A stretch of DNA of 64,000 bases. Source: Membranipora membranacea. Lineage: Eukaryota > Bryozoa > Gymnolaemata > Cheilostomatida > Membraniporidae. The notes beneath the pieces are model-generated. The model did no database searches and was not told where the DNA came from. It saw only the letters and a list, made by a program, of their open reading frames with translations. The stretch covers positions 28,246,162 to 28,310,161 of the forward strand of contig OU612067.1 in assembly GCA_914767715.1 (NCBI GenBank). The letters are read 5' to 3'. Positions 62,334 through 64,000 of this stretch are shown piece after piece (positions within the stretch are counted from its first letter, which is position 1; every line of letters starts with the position of its first letter). The position numbers were made by a program, and so were the translations under genes.

Positions 62334-62785
62334 TAGTCTAAGTGTTCAGACTCCAAGGCGCAGGGAGTTACCTGCGCAAGTAACTCCCCATACTGACTCT
62401 GACTGGGCATGTAGATCACTGATAAACTAGGCTATCATTACCACAAAGAAGTTGTCGTAAGGCTAAGTATGCATCATGCGTGACTTGAATTTGCTCATGT
62501 GCAAGAACAATGAGTTTAGTTTGGGTTCTGATTGCAACTTTGGAAAGGGGAAATGGGATATACCCTGCATAAACTTTCAATCAAAATCAGCTAATAATGA
62601 CAACAAGAGAGGATAACTATTAATAACAAATCCGCACGCTTTGGGGAGTATGTCAACAGAGCAGGTAGCCAATCAGATGGCTTCGGAATTCCGAGACTCA
62701 ATTTTGCAGAGATCAGCTCATGCCCAGAGCTGAGCATGCGCAGAATGGTAACTCCCTGCGCCTTGGAGTCTGAGCACTTAGACTA
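62334..62785. mobile_element. Palindromic element split by a nested MITE
   Basis: The ends TAGTCTAAGTGTTCAGACTC (62334) and GAGTCTGAGCACTTAGACTA (ending 62785) are inverted repeats with one mismatch, continuing into CCAAGGCGCAGGGAGTTAC / GTAACTCCCTGCGCCTTGG. The interior 62389-62747 is an insertion flanked by a 9 bp duplication. Without it the host is an 84 bp near-perfect hairpin. Confidence 0.88.
62389..62747. mobile_element. MITE copy 2, 9 bp target duplication
   Basis: A 359 bp element, CATACTGACTCT to GCGCAGAATG, flanked by GTAACTCCC at 62380-62388 and 62748-62756. It is clearly homologous along its length to 30618-30981 (same order of GGGCATGTAGATCACTGATA, GTCGTAAGGCTAAGTAT and AGCAGGTAGCCAATCAGATG). 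No coding capacity. Confidence 0.9.
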
Positions 62786-62971
62786 ACGAAGCATGAGAAC
62801 TCTGATAGCAGACTAGACACAGACGGGCGAGTTGTCTCTGAACAGCTGGAACACCAATGCCATCGGTACTCAAAGCGCATTCGCACTGACACCTCCAAAG
62901 CCCTCAATGAATACATGAAAATTACTGGCGTCTCATTTTCTCTTACGACTACTGAAAGGGTATTGAAGTAA
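62774..62971 (+). other. Open frame with protein-like composition, no start codon assigned
   Basis: The frame encodes ..ENSDSRLDTDGRVVSEQLE, HQCHRYSKRIRTDTSKALNE and YMKITGVSFSLTTTERVLK, then stops. Composition is protein-like rather than AT-driven. It directly follows the palindromic element. It could be a terminal exon of a gene whose upstream exons lie elsewhere, or a broken gene or transposon remnant. No convincing splice acceptor was found. Confidence 0.25.
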
Positions 62972-63261
62972 ATTCAAAAACTGCACTTCTGTAATGAGAA
63001 TAGGGATTGTCTTCTCTTTATTCTATTGAATTTAAAGTAGTTATATTTCAATATTTGATGTATGATGATTTATTTTTTCTTAATTTAAATGTTATAAATA
63101 AATATCAAATTGAAAGTTATGAAATATTGCAACTGTACACTCTCCTCCGCCATTTTGTTTCAGTAACAAGCATACTAAAGATGATTGGCTAAATTGAAAA
63201 TTCACGAAGTCAGTCATAAAACTGCAGTGTTTCTGTTCAGAATTCTTAAAAGTTTAAAACA

Positions 63262-63516
63262 ATGGCACCCAAATGTTTTGTTTGTGGGCAGGCAAGGACC
63301 CAAAGAAACCCTGTTTTTCTCTGCCCTACGACAGGTGATGATTTTGTTTTGTGGAGTACTAAACTACCAACCCTTGCCCAGAGAGTCAACCTAAAACCAC
63401 TCATATGCAGCAGGCATTTTGAGAAGGAGTATATTGCAAGGGTGAGGTGTGGGAACAAGAGCACGTATGCTCTGCTTGCTGATGCTGTGCCCTCTGTGGC
63501 CATAAAGACTGAAAAG
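63262..63516 (+). CDS. THAP zinc-finger protein, first exon
   Basis: ATG at 63262 begins MAPKCFVCGQARTQRNPVFL. A C2CH THAP zinc site is visible as C5-x2-C8-x40-C49-x2-H52 (ICSRHF), with W31 and a closing ALLADAVPSV matching the family AVP motif. THAP domains bind DNA in cell-cycle and transposase-derived proteins. A donor GTGAGT follows K85 at 63517; unspliced, the frame stops at 63534. The next exon could start after TCAAACAG at about 63638 but then runs into a stop within 16 codons, so either the protein is short or the true next exon lies outside the window. Confidence 0.72.
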
Positions 63517-63723
63517 GTGAGTCATACTTCATGAGGCATAGTAAAATAAGACTTCTAGTTCTAGCACATGTACTCAGTCTGGAAATTTAAAATTCAATTC
63601 AAACCGAAACTACAATAACAATTTTTTTATCAAACAGAAACTAACAGTTTTTCAGGCTGAGCATGGATGGACTGAATGTTGTTGAGACAAGACAACATGA
63701 GCAGGGTGGTTTTGTAATGAAGA

Positions 63724-63846
63724 ATGCCAAATTCTAGCAAAGGAATATGTGTGGTGGCAGGATGCACTTCAATACACTGCCTCTTAGCTTTCCCACAGAA
63801 CAAGAATGTTAGAGAGAAATGGATTAGTTTTGTAAGGCTCAACCAG
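63724..63846 (+). CDS. Second THAP-like coding start, truncated by the window
   Basis: MPNSSKGICVVAGCTSIHCL, then FPQNK and REKWISFVRLNQ followed by a donor GTGAGG at 63847. C9-x4-C14, the F-P, the R..W..F and the closing R-x-N match the first half of a THAP domain; the second Cys-His pair would be in the next exon, beyond 64000. The adjacent THAP exon at 63262 is complete by itself, so this may be a separate gene or a two-THAP gene with an unresolved join. Confidence 0.6.
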
Positions 63847-64000
63847 GTGAGGGATTCAAATAGTCACTACTGTGAGTGTGGCTGTTATAACTAATATCTA
63901 TACCCATAGTAGAGTGTAGTGGTAAGTGTATGCCATGAATAGGTTTAACTCCTGTGTTTGTGGTTTGTGGTTGTCAGTCAGTAGTGACTAGTGGTGTGGT

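Noticed and set aside
63638-63686. Second exon of the first THAP gene after TCAAACAG
   Set aside because: In the required phase it reaches a stop after 16 codons with no conserved content; kept only as a possibility.

Overview
The window is nuclear DNA from an invertebrate animal. It is AT-rich, its genes are split by GT-AG introns from 44 nt to over 4 kb, and its gene content is metazoan: SNX17, phosphoserine phosphatase, coatomer epsilon, a six-EF-hand calbindin-type protein and THAP zinc fingers. I cannot name the phylum from sequence alone. No prokaryotic genes, CRISPR array or plasmid features were seen. Exon boundaries were assembled by hand from GT/AG sites; in every multi-exon gene the reading phases close exactly.

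Layout. 1-2392: repeats, including a 254 bp tandem duplication and a 378 bp inverted-repeat element. 2393-13360 (+): ABCG half-transporter, 13 exons, with a 1.1 kb foldback element in intron 2 and a LINE remnant in intron 10. 15307-16272 (-): single-exon, unrecognised type III membrane protein. 16273-20580: mostly featureless. 20581-21858 (+): secreted IGFBP-like plus thyroglobulin type-1 protein with two look-alike exons. 23551-30468 (-): SNX17, 11 exons. 31763-34711 (+): phosphoserine phosphatase, 6 exons, divergent from SNX17. 34712-39977: gene-free stretch between two convergent genes, with a cluster of CArG-type boxes in a degenerate repeat. 39978-47692 (-): six-EF-hand calcium-binding protein, 9 exons. 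47693-51523: largely empty, with one small possible ORF. 51524-55281 (-): coatomer epsilon (COPE), 8 exons. 56406-58358 (+): HMG-box protein with a long basic tail, 4 exons. 60166-60432 (+): 88-residue secreted Cys-rich peptide. 62334-62785: a MITE nested in a short palindrome. 63262 to the end (+): two THAP zinc-finger coding starts, the second cut by the window edge.

The neighbours do not form a pathway. COPE (COPI coat, Golgi to ER) and SNX17 (endosomal recycling) both act in membrane traffic but are 21 kb apart. The regulatory layout worth noting is two divergent pairs, SNX17/PSPH and COPE/HMG-box.

The strongest leads are: (1) tandem thyroglobulin-half exons of identical length and phase, separated by 44 nt, which look mutually exclusive; (2) seven identical CArG boxes in one orientation within 1.7 kb, plus two variants; (3) a foldback element built of 52 bp sub-repeats; (4) a MITE family with two copies, both with 9 bp target duplications, one of them inside an 84 bp palindrome; (5) three unrecognised or unusual proteins (membrane protein, Cys-rich peptide, HMG-box/basic-tail protein). 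I did not find a clearly new multi-gene system.
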